From Rhodobacter capsulatus (GTDB lineage: Bacteria > Pseudomonadota > Alphaproteobacteria > Rhodobacterales > Rhodobacteraceae), in NCBI RefSeq assembly GCF_003254295.1, contig NZ_QKZO01000002.1, positions 204,820 through 268,819 of the forward strand: a DNA stretch of 64,000 nucleotides, written 5' to 3'. Shown piece after piece: positions 1 through 7,853 of this stretch. A program made the translations under genes and the position numbers. The notes beneath the pieces are model-generated. The model searched no databases and was not told the DNA's origin. It was given only the letters and a program-made list of their open reading frames with translations. The first letter of the stretch is position 1. Each line of letters begins with the position of its first letter.

Positions 1-336
1 GATTTCCATCGTGCCCGCCTGATCGAATTCGATCGAATGCAGCCCCATCGGGCGGATTTCCAGCCCCTCGATCACCACCTCGTCGACCCAGATCGCGCGG
101 AAGAAATCGCCGCCCGAAAGCCCGATCTCGCCCGAGCCGTCGGCGGTGATCTCGACCTCGTAATAGCGGCCCGATTTCAGCGCCCAGGGCCCGCCCAAGG
201 GCTCGCCGACCGAAAGCATCACCTCGGGCAGGGTCTGTTTGTTCGGCCCCGCCAGAAGGCCTGCGGGGGCGTCATCATCTTCGGCCAAGGCCGGGGTGGC
301 CAAGGCAAGGGCGAGCAGCAGCGGGAAAAGGCGCAT
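1..336 (-). CDS. partial small periplasmic protein of the PQQ locus, 3' end off the window
   Basis: An open frame runs on the minus strand from an ATG at 336 to the window edge without a stop, giving 112 codons. The N-terminus (MRLFPLLLALALATPALAED) is a clear Sec signal peptide with an ALA-type cleavage site near residue 18. The mature part is rich in acidic and glycine residues and has no cysteine pair or other motif that I recognise. It begins 8 bp after the stop of the beta-propeller gene on the same strand, so it is probably in the same operon as that gene and the substrate-binding protein. Function is unknown; a periplasmic accessory of PQQ-dependent alcohol oxidation is an inference from position only. 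Confidence 0.6.
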   Translation of the reverse strand, partial: MRLFPLLLALALATPALAEDDDAPAGLLAGPNKQTLPEVMLSVGEPLGGPWALKSGRYYEVEITADGSGEIGLSGGDFFRAIWVDEVVIEGLEIRPMGLHSIEFDQAGTMEI

Positions 337-344
337 GGGAACTC

Positions 345-1307
345 CTATTGCGGGGTGGGGCGGGCGGCGGCCCCCCAGGGGAAGCGGCCGACCTTGATCG
401 TGGCAAGGGGCTCTAGCGTGGCGAGGTCGATCACCGTCACATCGCCTGAAACCCCGTTCGTGGTGAAAAGCCGGGTCTGATCGGGCGAAAGCGCCATGTG
501 CCAGACGCGGCGGCCGACCATGATGTAGCGCTCGACCTGCAGGGTCTTGGCATCGACCACGGCCAGATGGTTGGCGGGGCCGAGCGCCACGAAAACCCGG
601 GCGGCATCGGGCGAGAACCTCATCCCCACGGGTTGCAGCTTTTCCGCCCGCACGCCCGGAATTTCAAAGGAAATCTTGCCCTTCTCGGTCTGTGTTGCGG
701 CATCGAACACCGTCACCGTGCCGCCGATTTCGGAACTGACCCAAAGTTCCGCGCCATCGGGAGAAAATTCGGCGTGCCGCGGGCGGCTGTCGACCAGCGT
801 GTTCGCGACGATCCGATGCGTCGCCGTGTCGATCCAATGCGCCATGTTGGTGGTTTCCGAGGTCGTCACCTGCAGCTTGCCGTCGGGGGAAATCCCCATC
901 CCCTCGGGCTCGACGCCGACATCGATCTGCGCCACCACAGAGCGGCTTTGCGTGTCGACGACGGTGGTGATCGCGTCATCCTCGTTCGCGATGTACAAAA
1001 GCCGGTCATCGGGGGCGAGCACGAATTGCTCGGGGTCCTCGCCCGAGGGCAGGTCATGCAGGATCGCCCCGGTGTCCGGGTCCATCACCTGCACCGCGTC
1101 GCTGTCCGAGGCGCAGATGTAAAGCCGCTTGAAATCGCGCGAAAAGGTGATGCCGCGCGGGCGTTCGCCGGTGGGGTAGGTGGCCTTGACGGCCAGCGTC
1201 GCCACGTCGATCACGCTCACCGTGTCGTCGGATTCGTTCGTCACCCAGATTTCATCGGCCATCGCGGGCGTGGCGAGCAAGGTGGTCAGCAAAAGGGCGC
1301 GGATCAT
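345..1307 (-). CDS. YVTN-type beta-propeller protein, PQQ-dependent catabolism associated
   Basis: The product is a 320-residue secreted protein with a signal peptide ending near ADE (residues 18-20), followed by seven or so repeats of the form YVTNE/SDTVSVID and SPDG that build a beta-propeller. It matches the family of propeller proteins found with PQQ-dependent alcohol dehydrogenase and its ABC transporter genes. The start at 1307 is chosen because its ATG overlaps the TGA of the upstream gene (ATGA, 1304-1307), a sign of translational coupling; a longer reading upstream would add eight residues before the signal peptide. It probably acts in the periplasm, perhaps in cofactor or metal handling, but no reaction can be assigned from sequence. 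Confidence 0.85.
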   Translation of the reverse strand: MIRALLLTTLLATPAMADEIWVTNESDDTVSVIDVATLAVKATYPTGERPRGITFSRDFKRLYICASDSDAVQVMDPDTGAILHDLPSGEDPEQFVLAPDDRLLYIANEDDAITTVVDTQSRSVVAQIDVGVEPEGMGISPDGKLQVTTSETTNMAHWIDTATHRIVANTLVDSRPRHAEFSPDGAELWVSSEIGGTVTVFDAATQTEKGKISFEIPGVRAEKLQPVGMRFSPDAARVFVALGPANHLAVVDAKTLQVERYIMVGRRVWHMALSPDQTRLFTTNGVSGDVTVIDLATLEPLATIKVGRFPWGAAARPTPQ

Positions 1308-2473
1308 AGATTGGCTCCGAAGGCTTTGCACAGGGTTTCGGGGCGGTCGGTGCCCAGCGTGTCAAGTTCGTTCGTCTGGTGCAGGAAGCCTTCCAGCGGG
1401 GCCATCGCCACCACGGCGCGCTCGGTCACCAGCGGCATCGGCTGGCGCATCTGCCCGTCCCAGGGGCGGAAGCTGACCGGCTGGCCGAGGAAGGCGGCGA
1501 TCCGCGCCTTGTCCGAAAGCAGGAAGCTGCGCAGGTCCGCGGGATCGGCGGTCCCTGTGCGGGTGCGCGCATCCGAAATCGCGGCGATGGCGGCCCAGGC
1601 CGAGAAATCCGCGTCCTGCATCGGGCGGCTTGCGGTCTGGCGAAAGCGCACTTGCAGCTGTGCTGCGCCGTAGTCTTCGACCACCTCGGTCCAGCCTTTC
1701 GCACTCAGCCCCTCGGAGCCCGCGACGGGGCGCGGCAACCAGGTGTTGAAGGGGATGTAGCGGGCGAAATCGCCGCGTTCGTCGGCCACAAGCAGCAGGT
1801 CATGTTCGGGCAGATCTTGCGTGAAGAGCGGCACCTCGGCCGCGCCGGACCGGCGCATGTCGGCAGTGAGCGGCCAGTCCTTTTCGCCCGCAAGCGTCAG
1901 GCCGAATTTCGCCAGGCTGGTTTTCAGCGCCGCGGCAAAGGCGCGGTCCTCGGGCTGCGGGCCGGTGATCAGCGCAAGGCTTTGCCAGCGTTTCGCCCGC
2001 AATTGCTGCGCCAGCGCATCGGTGCGCATCGCGGTCGAGGGCAGCGTGTGCAGCACATTCGCCCGGCAGTCCTCGTTGCGCAGCCGCGGCTCGGGGGCGC
2101 CGGTGTTGAAGATCAGCGCCCCCGCGGCCTCTGGCAGATCGGCGAGCGCGAGCAGATCGGCGGCTGGCGCGCGCACGATCAGCACCCGGGCGCCCGTGGC
2201 CAGAACGCGTTTCGCGGCGGCCAGAAAGTCCTCCTCGGGGGCTACAACAGTTTCGTGCAACGCCCAGTCGATCTTGAGGAATTTTCCCGTCGTCGCGATA
2301 TCGGCCAGGCTGAGCCGCGCCCCTGCAAGGCCCAGATCGGCCGGATCGCCGGTCAGGTTCGACAGCACCGGCGGCGGCGTCAGCTGCCGTTCCAGCCAGT
2401 CCAGCCGGACCGTCTCGGCAGCAAGCGGCGTGCAGGCCAGCATCAAGGCTGCGGATAGGACAAGGTTTTTCAT
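1304..2473 (-). CDS. PQQ-associated ABC transporter substrate-binding protein
   Basis: The 389-residue product starts with a signal peptide (MKNLVLSAALMLACTPLAAE) and then has the two-lobed periplasmic-binding fold of the branched-chain amino acid type. It resembles the substrate-binding proteins that occur beside PQQ-dependent alcohol dehydrogenases with a dedicated ABC ATPase and permease. Those transporter partners are not in the window and may lie beyond its left end. The gene starts 114 bp from the divergent Sel1-like gene, and the shared intergenic region holds one copy of the 16-bp motif that recurs through this locus. It is followed by the beta-propeller gene with a 4-bp overlap. The ligand is unknown; lanthanide chelators, PQQ or an alcohol are possibilities. 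Confidence 0.8.
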   Translation of the reverse strand: MKNLVLSAALMLACTPLAAETVRLDWLERQLTPPPVLSNLTGDPADLGLAGARLSLADIATTGKFLKIDWALHETVVAPEEDFLAAAKRVLATGARVLIVRAPAADLLALADLPEAAGALIFNTGAPEPRLRNEDCRANVLHTLPSTAMRTDALAQQLRAKRWQSLALITGPQPEDRAFAAALKTSLAKFGLTLAGEKDWPLTADMRRSGAAEVPLFTQDLPEHDLLLVADERGDFARYIPFNTWLPRPVAGSEGLSAKGWTEVVEDYGAAQLQVRFRQTASRPMQDADFSAWAAIAAISDARTRTGTADPADLRSFLLSDKARIAAFLGQPVSFRPWDGQMRQPMPLVTERAVVAMAPLEGFLHQTNELDTLGTDRPETLCKAFGANL

Positions 2474-2523
2474 GGTTTCCCCCCGGGTCTCAGGCTTCCC
2501 GCCCCGGCGCGCGGGCGCAATAC

Positions 2524-2539
2524 GACCAAGGTCTAAGGC
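2524..2539 (+). promoter_or_regulatory. 16-bp shared motif, copy A
   Basis: GACCAAGGTCTAAGGC lies in the divergent intergenic region between the substrate-binding protein gene (start 2473) and the Sel1-like gene (start 2588). It matches copies at 3155, 3889 and 5828 under a loose consensus GACCAWNGKMYAA. This copy contains the inverted pair GACC-AA-GGTC. It is likely to be a binding site for a regulator of the PQQ locus. Confidence 0.5.
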
Positions 2540-2587
2540 GGGCGCATCGGGCCGCGTGCTAGCCTGCGCAAAAGCCCGGAGGTGATG

Positions 2588-3130
2588 ATGCGAAAGATGC
2601 TTCTGTGCGCCGGGCTGATGCTGGCGCTGGCTGCGCCGGTTCGGGGCGAGGAGGCGGGGCAGGGCGATCTGAACCCGCCCGAGATGAGCCTTGAGCGGGT
2701 GTTGCGCGATGTCGGGCGGGGCGAGACCTCGATGACCCATTGCGCGAGCGGGTATTTCCTGACGAAATCGGGCGATCATAGCGCGGCGCGCGCGGTCTTT
2801 GGCCTTTGCGCCGAACGTGGCTGGACCGGGGCGATGACCTGGATGAGTCAGCTCGACGACAACGGGCTGGGCGGCCCCGAAGACCCGGCGGCGGCGGCCG
2901 AGTGGAACCGGCAGGCCGCCGCGGCGGGCGATCCGGTCGGGTTGTTCAACCGCGGTCTGGATCTTTTGCGCGGGCGCGGCGTTGCGCGCGACCCGGCGGC
3001 GGGGCGGCAGTTCGTCGATCGGGCCGCCGCGGCGGGTCTGGGCGATGCGCAACGGCTGCAGCGCGCGGGCTACGACTGGCGCGAAGTCACCCCCGATGCC
3101 GACGAGGCGCGGTACCTGCCGCAGGGCTGA
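2588..3130 (+). CDS. secreted Sel1-repeat-like protein
   Basis: The 180-residue product has a signal peptide (about residues 1-20) and then alpha-helical repeats of Sel1/TPR type, seen as AEWNRQAAAAGDPVGLFNRG and GRQFVDRAAAAGLGDAQRL around residues 100-160. Two cysteines flank the first repeat. The start is set at the third in-frame candidate (2588) because the Shine-Dalgarno GGAGGT (2578-2583) would lie too close to the GTG at 2582 or the ATG at 2585. It is read divergently from the substrate-binding gene and precedes the cytochrome c gene by 113 bp. Such repeats usually bind other proteins, so a periplasmic assembly or scaffold role in the PQQ system is plausible but unproven. Confidence 0.7.
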   Translation: MRKMLLCAGLMLALAAPVRGEEAGQGDLNPPEMSLERVLRDVGRGETSMTHCASGYFLTKSGDHSAARAVFGLCAERGWTGAMTWMSQLDDNGLGGPEDPAAAAEWNRQAAAAGDPVGLFNRGLDLLRGRGVARDPAAGRQFVDRAAAAGLGDAQRLQRAGYDWREVTPDADEARYLPQG

Positions 3131-3154
3131 GGCGCCGGTTTCGCCGTGCCCTGC

Positions 3155-3170
3155 GACCAAAGTCCAATGG
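3155..3170 (+). promoter_or_regulatory. 16-bp shared motif, copy B
   Basis: GACCAAAGTCCAATGG sits 89 bp before the cytochrome c start codon. It shares GACCAA and CAAT with the other copies and lies at almost the same distance from its gene as the copy before the response regulator gene. This supports a role in transcription control. Confidence 0.5.
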
Positions 3171-3243
3171 CGCGTTTGATGCGGATCAACCGAGGCTGCG
3201 GCAAGCGGAATAGACTGGCGCCGAATGATCAGGAGAATTGGCC

Positions 3244-3630
3244 ATGAGAAAACGTTTCATCCTTGCCGCCGTGCTGGCCGCGGCCCTTGCCTCTGGCGCG
3301 CAGGCGGACCCGACCGAGCGCATCAAGATCGACGCCGGGCGGCAGTTCTTTGACGCCAACTGCCACCGCTGCCATTCGGTCGAGGCCGACAAGGCGAGCT
3401 ATGGCCCGTTGCTGGAAGGCGTCGTCGGGCGCCGCGCCGGGTCGTTCCCCGGCTATCCCTATTCGAAGGCGTTGCAGGCGGCGGGCTTCGTCTGGACCAA
3501 GGGCGCGATCCGCGCCTGGATCGAGGCGAATGACCAGCTTGTTCCCGGCACGAAGATGCGCCATGTCGGCATCACCGATCCGACGGTGCAGGATTTCATC
3601 GTCGAATATCTGGCCAGTCTGAAGCCCTGA
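3244..3630 (+). CDS. periplasmic cytochrome c, likely electron acceptor of the PQQ dehydrogenase
   Basis: The 128-residue product has a signal peptide ending at AQA-D (residues 19-22), one haem motif CHRCH at residues 40-44 and a probable axial methionine in GTKM at residue 105. This is a small class I cytochrome c of the c550/isocytochrome type. The start is ATG 3244, with AGGAGA 8 bp upstream; the earlier TTG at 3238 has no advantage. In quinoprotein alcohol oxidation such a cytochrome takes electrons from reduced PQQ and passes them to the terminal oxidase, and its place 361 bp before the dehydrogenase gene supports that. No second haem motif is present. Confidence 0.9.
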   Translation: MRKRFILAAVLAAALASGAQADPTERIKIDAGRQFFDANCHRCHSVEADKASYGPLLEGVVGRRAGSFPGYPYSKALQAAGFVWTKGAIRAWIEANDQLVPGTKMRHVGITDPTVQDFIVEYLASLKP

Positions 3631-3991
3631 GGGGCGGGCGGCGCGGATCTGGCCGAGGCCATCGCCGAGGCCCTGCGCATCATCCGCCCCGCGACCGCCG
3701 GGGGCCCAAAGGCTCTCGGCCAGCGCCCGCCCCGCCCATGGCGGGCGCTTCTCGCCCGCCGGGACGGGCGTCGGCCTCTGCTGTGCCTCGCCGATGCGGT
3801 TCTCCGCCCCCCCCCCGGTCGAAACGGGCGGGGAAAGGCGATGCCTTTCCTTCTCCGCCCGAAACAGGCCGCTCTGCAGGGGTCGTAAGACCAATGGACA
3901 ATACCCGCCGCTGCCGCCCCCGCCGATACTTCGCGAAGCCGTGATCAGACCTGTGCGGGGCGTGATCGGACAACAGGGAGGAATAAGACAG
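3631..3991 (+). other. 361-bp structured leader/intergenic region before the PQQ dehydrogenase
   Basis: No convincing gene is seen here. The region holds a GC hairpin (8-bp arms 3740-3747 and 3753-3760), then a longer imperfect hairpin at 3826-3860, in which GGAAAGGC-GAT-GCCTTTCC is extended by GGGCGG/CCGCCC across a 4-nt bulge. Copy C of the 16-bp motif follows at 3889. Either hairpin might end the cytochrome c transcript or act in the leader of the dehydrogenase mRNA; neither has a proper T-run. The ribosome-binding site AGGGAGGA lies just before ATG 3992. Confidence 0.5.
3889..3904 (+). promoter_or_regulatory. 16-bp shared motif, copy C
   Basis: GACCAATGGACAATAC lies 103 bp before the PQQ dehydrogenase start and differs from the copy before the response regulator gene at a single base. 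It is the best evidence that the dehydrogenase and its regulator share an operator. Confidence 0.6.
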
Positions 3992-5761
3992 ATGAACCGT
4001 TTCGTTCTGGCCGCGGTGGTGGCCCTGACATGTTTCGGCACCGCGCAGGCGGGCGGCGTGACCGAGGAGGATCTGCGCAACGACCAGCAGACCGCGGGCG
4101 ACGTGGTGACGAACGGCATGGGGCGCGATCTGCAGCGGTTCAGCCCGCTTGCTACGCTCAACCGCGACAACGTCAAGAACCTGATGCCCGCCTGGGCCTT
4201 CAGCCTGGGCGGCGAGAAGCAGCGCGGCCAGGAAAGCCAGCCGATCGTCTATGACGGCGTCATGTACATCACCGGGTCCTATTCGCGGCTTTACGCGATC
4301 GACATCCACAGCGGCAAGGAGCTCTGGCAATACGACGCCCGCCTGCCCGAGGGCATCCTGCCCTGCTGCGACGTGATCAACCGCGGCGCCGCGATCTATG
4401 GCGACAACGTCTATTTCGGCACGCTCGACGCCCGCATCGTCGCGCTGGATCGCAAGACCGGCGACGTCAAGTGGAACAAGAAGATTGCCGATTACAAGGA
4501 AGGCTACAGCTATACCGCCGCGCCCCTGATCGTGAACGGGCTCGTCATCACCGGCAATTCGGGCGGCGAATTCGGCATCGTCGGCGAGGTGCAGGCGCGC
4601 AATGCCGAAACCGGCGAACTCGTCTGGACCCGGCCGATGATCGAGGGGCATATCGGCACGCTGAACGGCAAGCCCTCGACGATGACGGGCACGCTGAACG
4701 CGACCTGGCCGGGCGATCTGTGGAAGACCGGCGGCGGGGCAACCTGGCTTGGCGGCAGCTATGATGCCGAGACCGACACGCTGATCTTCGGCGCGGGCAA
4801 CCCCGCGCCCTGGAACAGCCATCTGCGCAACGCGGGCAAGCCGGTCGAGGGCAACAAGGGCGACAACCTTTACGCCGCCTCGCGCGTGGGGATCGACCCG
4901 GCGACGGGCGAGATCAAGTGGCACTTCCAGACCACCCCGCGCGAGGGCTGGGATTTCGACGGCGTGAACGAGGTCGTGGGCTTCGTCGACAAGGACGGCA
5001 ACAAGCGCTTTGCCACCGCCGACCGCAACGGCTTCTTTTATGTGCTCAACCGCGCGGACGGCAAATTCGTCAACGCCTGGCCCTTCGTGAAGAACATCAC
5101 CTGGGCCAAGGGCATCGGTCCGGATGGCCGGCCGATCTACAACGAGGACAACCGCCCCGGCGCCCCCGATGCCGCGGCCGAGGGCGGCAAGGGCCAGCAG
5201 ATCTTTGCCGTGCCGAGCTTCCTGGGCGGCAAGAACTGGATGCCGATGGCCTACAGCCAGACCACGGGGCTCTTCTACGTCCCCTCGAACGAATGGGGGA
5301 TGGACATCTGGAACGAGCCGATCACCTACAAGAAGGGCGCGGCTTACTTGGGCGCGGGCTTCACGATCAAGCCCTTGTTCGAGGATTACATCGGCTCGCT
5401 CAAGGCGATCGACCCGAATACGGGCGCGGTGAAATGGGAATACAAGAATGACGCGCCGCTGTGGGGCGGCGTGATGACCACCGCGGGCAAGCTGGTCTTC
5501 ACCGGCAACCCCGAGGGCGAGTTCCTGGCGCTGGACGCCGAGACCGGCGAAAAGCTGTGGTCGTTCCAGACCGGCTCGGGCATCGTCGGCCAGCCGATCA
5601 CCTGGGAACAGGACGGCGAGCAATATGTCTCGATCATCTCGGGCTGGGGCGGCGCGGTGCCGCTTTGGGGCGGCGAGGTGGCCAAGCGCGTCAATTATCT
5701 GAACCAGGGCGGCACGGTCTGGACCTTCCGGCTGCCGAAACAGCTCGCCTCGGTCAACTGA
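3992..5761 (+). CDS. PQQ-dependent alcohol dehydrogenase, predicted lanthanide-type
   Basis: The 589-residue product is a periplasmic quinoprotein with a signal peptide (residues 1-20) and eight W-motif propeller blades. The vicinal Cys125-Cys126 pair that stacks over PQQ is present. Metal ligands match Glu193 and Asn270, and the catalytic base is Asp321. Residue 323, two after the catalytic base (W-D-F-D-G), is aspartate, as in XoxF and PedH; MxaF has alanine there and calcium ethanol dehydrogenases serine. From known families this predicts lanthanide use. No haem motif is present, so electrons must leave through a separate cytochrome, probably the one encoded upstream. ATG 3992 is chosen because it has a strong ribosome-binding site and starts the signal peptide. 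Substrate (ethanol, methanol or other) cannot be read from sequence. Confidence 0.92.
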   Translation: MNRFVLAAVVALTCFGTAQAGGVTEEDLRNDQQTAGDVVTNGMGRDLQRFSPLATLNRDNVKNLMPAWAFSLGGEKQRGQESQPIVYDGVMYITGSYSRLYAIDIHSGKELWQYDARLPEGILPCCDVINRGAAIYGDNVYFGTLDARIVALDRKTGDVKWNKKIADYKEGYSYTAAPLIVNGLVITGNSGGEFGIVGEVQARNAETGELVWTRPMIEGHIGTLNGKPSTMTGTLNATWPGDLWKTGGGATWLGGSYDAETDTLIFGAGNPAPWNSHLRNAGKPVEGNKGDNLYAASRVGIDPATGEIKWHFQTTPREGWDFDGVNEVVGFVDKDGNKRFATADRNGFFYVLNRADGKFVNAWPFVKNITWAKGIGPDGRPIYNEDNRPGAPDAAAEGGKGQQIFAVPSFLGGKNWMPMAYSQTTGLFYVPSNEWGMDIWNEPITYKKGAAYLGAGFTIKPLFEDYIGSLKAIDPNTGAVKWEYKNDAPLWGGVMTTAGKLVFTGNPEGEFLALDAETGEKLWSFQTGSGIVGQPITWEQDGEQYVSIISGWGGAVPLWGGEVAKRVNYLNQGGTVWTFRLPKQLASVN

Positions 5762-5827
5762 GGGCGCCATCACGGCAGCGGGCGTCCGGGGGACCCTGGG
5801 CGCCTTTTGCCTGCGCCGGGCCAATGC

Positions 5828-5843
5828 GACCATTGGACAATAC
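5828..5843 (+). promoter_or_regulatory. 16-bp shared motif, copy D
   Basis: GACCATTGGACAATAC lies 90 bp before the response regulator start. It is embedded in a perfect inverted repeat CCAATG-CGAC-CATTGG (5821-5836), as expected for a dimeric regulator. Its place suggests that the regulator controls its own gene. Confidence 0.55.
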
Positions 5844-5917
5844 GGGGGCGGCGCTATGATTGTTAGGGTGGAGAGACACTTATCGCCCAGGGGGCGGAGA
5901 GAGACAGGACAGGCCCG

Positions 5918-6637
5918 ATGACCCCGGAACCCGCCGCCGCCGCCAGCCCGCGCACCGATTTCCGCTCGGCGCTGATCGTCGATGACCACCCGCTGTTTTG
6001 TGACGCGCTGGCGATGACGCTGCAGGCGGTGGCCGGGATCGAGGAGATCGCCAGCGCCGACAGTCTGGAAACCGCGCTGATCCGGGTCGAGACCGCCGAG
6101 GGGGCACCGGCCGACGTGCTGGTGCTGGATCTGAACCTGCCCGATGTGAACGGGCTGGACGGGCTGATGCGGCTGCGCCAGGCGGCGCCAGACATGCCGA
6201 TCGTGGTGGTGTCCTCGATCGACGATCCGCGGGTGATCCGCGCCGCGATCTCGGCGGGGGCGGCGGGCTTCGTGCCGAAACATTCGCGCCGGGAATTGTT
6301 CCGCGCCGCCTTTGCCGCCATCGCGCGCGGCGAAATCTTCGTGCCGGAATCGACCGGCGACAGCCTTGCCACCGGCGACGGCATGAGCCCGCAGGACGAG
6401 GCCATTCGCCGCCTCAGCCTGCTGACGCGGCAGCAGGCGAACATCCTCGAACAGATCTGCGCGGGCAAGATGAACAAGCAGATCGCCTATGACCTGTCGA
6501 TCGCCGAAACCACGGTCAAGGCGCATGTGACGGCGATCATGCGCAAGCTGGGCGTCTATTCGCGCACCCAGGCCGTGCTTTTGGCGCGCGAGGCGCAGAT
6601 CAATGCGCCCTTGCCGGAAGGCTGGCGCAAGCCCTAG
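5918..6637 (+). CDS. LuxR/NarL-type response regulator of the PQQ locus
   Basis: The 239-residue product has an N-terminal receiver domain with the acid pair at Asp22-Asp23 and the phosphoacceptor Asp71 in VLVLDLNLPDVNG, then a LuxR-type helix-turn-helix (about residues 165-235) with the conserved pattern NKQIAYDLSIAETTVKAHV. Regulators of this class (AgmR/ErbR, ExaE) switch on quinoprotein ethanol oxidation genes in Pseudomonas. Position directly after the dehydrogenase and before a FIST protein and a hybrid kinase supports the same job here. The 16-bp motif upstream of this gene and of the other operons of the locus is a natural candidate for its binding site. Confidence 0.9.
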   Translation: MTPEPAAAASPRTDFRSALIVDDHPLFCDALAMTLQAVAGIEEIASADSLETALIRVETAEGAPADVLVLDLNLPDVNGLDGLMRLRQAAPDMPIVVVSSIDDPRVIRAAISAGAAGFVPKHSRRELFRAAFAAIARGEIFVPESTGDSLATGDGMSPQDEAIRRLSLLTRQQANILEQICAGKMNKQIAYDLSIAETTVKAHVTAIMRKLGVYSRTQAVLLAREAQINAPLPEGWRKP

Positions 6638-6683
6638 GATGCGCGCGGAAGTTGAAATGCCAAAGCGGCAGGAGGAGGCTGCG

Positions 6684-7853
6684 ATGGATCACCCCGACAG
6701 CGGGCTTTGGCGGGGGCCGGCCGCCGCCGTGCCCGCGCGCGCGGCGGTCTCTGCCGATCTGCCCGATCCCTTGCCGCGTCTGGCGCGGGCGCTCGGCCCC
6801 GGGCCTTTCGCGCAGGTCTTCCTGTTTGCCAGCCCCGAGGCCGATCTGGCGGCGCTGGCCGCCGCGGCCCCCGCAGTCTTCGGCGCGGCGCGGGTCTGCG
6901 GCTGTTCCACCTCGGGCGAGATCACCGGGCGCGGCTATGACAGCGGCCAGATCGTCGCCTTTGCCCTGCCCGCCGCCGGGTTCGAGGTCGAGCAGCTGGT
7001 GATCGAGCGGCTGGATGCGCTGGATCCGCGGACGCTGATTGCCGAGGCCCTGCGGGCGCGGCAGGCTTTGGGGCGGCGCGCGCCGGACTGGCCCCACGAG
7101 GCGGCGGTGCTGCTGATCGACGGGCTTTCGGGGCAGGAGGATGCGCTGGTGGCGGCGCTTTCGGGTGGCTTGGGCGCGGTGCCGGTCGTCGGCGGCTCGG
7201 CGGGGGACGGGGCGCGGTTCCGGACGGCCCCGGTCTTTGCCCGCGGCCAGCTGCGCGAGAATGCGGCGGTGCTGACGCTGATCCGCTCGGCCTGGGAATT
7301 GCGGCCGTTCAGCTTTGCGCATCAGCGCCCGACGGCGCGGCGGATGGTGGTGACGCGCGCCGATCCCTCGCGCAGGCTGGTGGAGCGGATCAACGACGAA
7401 CCGGCGGCGCGGGAATATGCCCGTGCGCTGGGGCGGCTGCCCGAGCAGCTGACGCCGTTCCTGTTTGCCGCGCATCCGCTTCTGGTGCGGGCGGGCGGGC
7501 GGCATCATGTGCGCTCGATCCAGCAGGTGGCGCCCGATGGCGGGCTGACCTTCTTTGCCGCGATCGACGAGGGGCTGGTGCTGACGCTGGCCGAGCCGGT
7601 CGACATGGTGGCGCATCTGCGCGCGGAGCTGGCGGGCCTGTGCGCGGGCGGGCGTCCTGCGGTGATCCTGGCCTTTGACTGTTTCTTTCGCCGCCTTGAG
7701 GCCGAGGGGCGCCAGCTGGGCCGCGAAATGTCCGAGCTGCTGATGCAGCACGGGGTCTGGGGGCTGTCGACCTATGGCGAGCAGGTGGGGGCGATGCATG
7801 TGAACCAGACCCTGACCGGGCTGGCCTTTTACCCGCCCGAGGCGCGCCGATGA
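6684..7853 (+). CDS. FIST-domain sensor protein (NosP-like)
   Basis: The 389-residue product has FIST N and FIST C domains: GCSTSGEI near residue 75, VVGGSAGDGARF near residue 170 and a C-terminal CFFRR motif. It has no signal peptide or membrane span, so it is cytoplasmic. The start is ATG 6684 behind a strong AGGAGGAGG. Its stop overlaps the start of the hybrid kinase gene (ATGA). The same pair, FIST protein then PAS hybrid kinase, is NosP-NahK in P. aeruginosa, where NosP binds haem and nitric oxide and controls the kinase. Homology of role is inferred from domain order and neighbourhood; a haem-ligating residue cannot be confirmed without alignment. Confidence 0.85.
   Translation: MDHPDSGLWRGPAAAVPARAAVSADLPDPLPRLARALGPGPFAQVFLFASPEADLAALAAAAPAVFGAARVCGCSTSGEITGRGYDSGQIVAFALPAAGFEVEQLVIERLDALDPRTLIAEALRARQALGRRAPDWPHEAAVLLIDGLSGQEDALVAALSGGLGAVPVVGGSAGDGARFRTAPVFARGQLRENAAVLTLIRSAWELRPFSFAHQRPTARRMVVTRADPSRRLVERINDEPAAREYARALGRLPEQLTPFLFAAHPLLVRAGGRHHVRSIQQVAPDGGLTFFAAIDEGLVLTLAEPVDMVAHLRAELAGLCAGGRPAVILAFDCFFRRLEAEGRQLGREMSELLMQHGVWGLSTYGEQVGAMHVNQTLTGLAFYPPEARR

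Noticed and set aside
3794-3991. N-terminal extension of the PQQ dehydrogenase by 66 codons
   Set aside because: The extension is low-complexity, comes before the signal peptide, and has no ribosome-binding site; ATG 3992 has a strong one.
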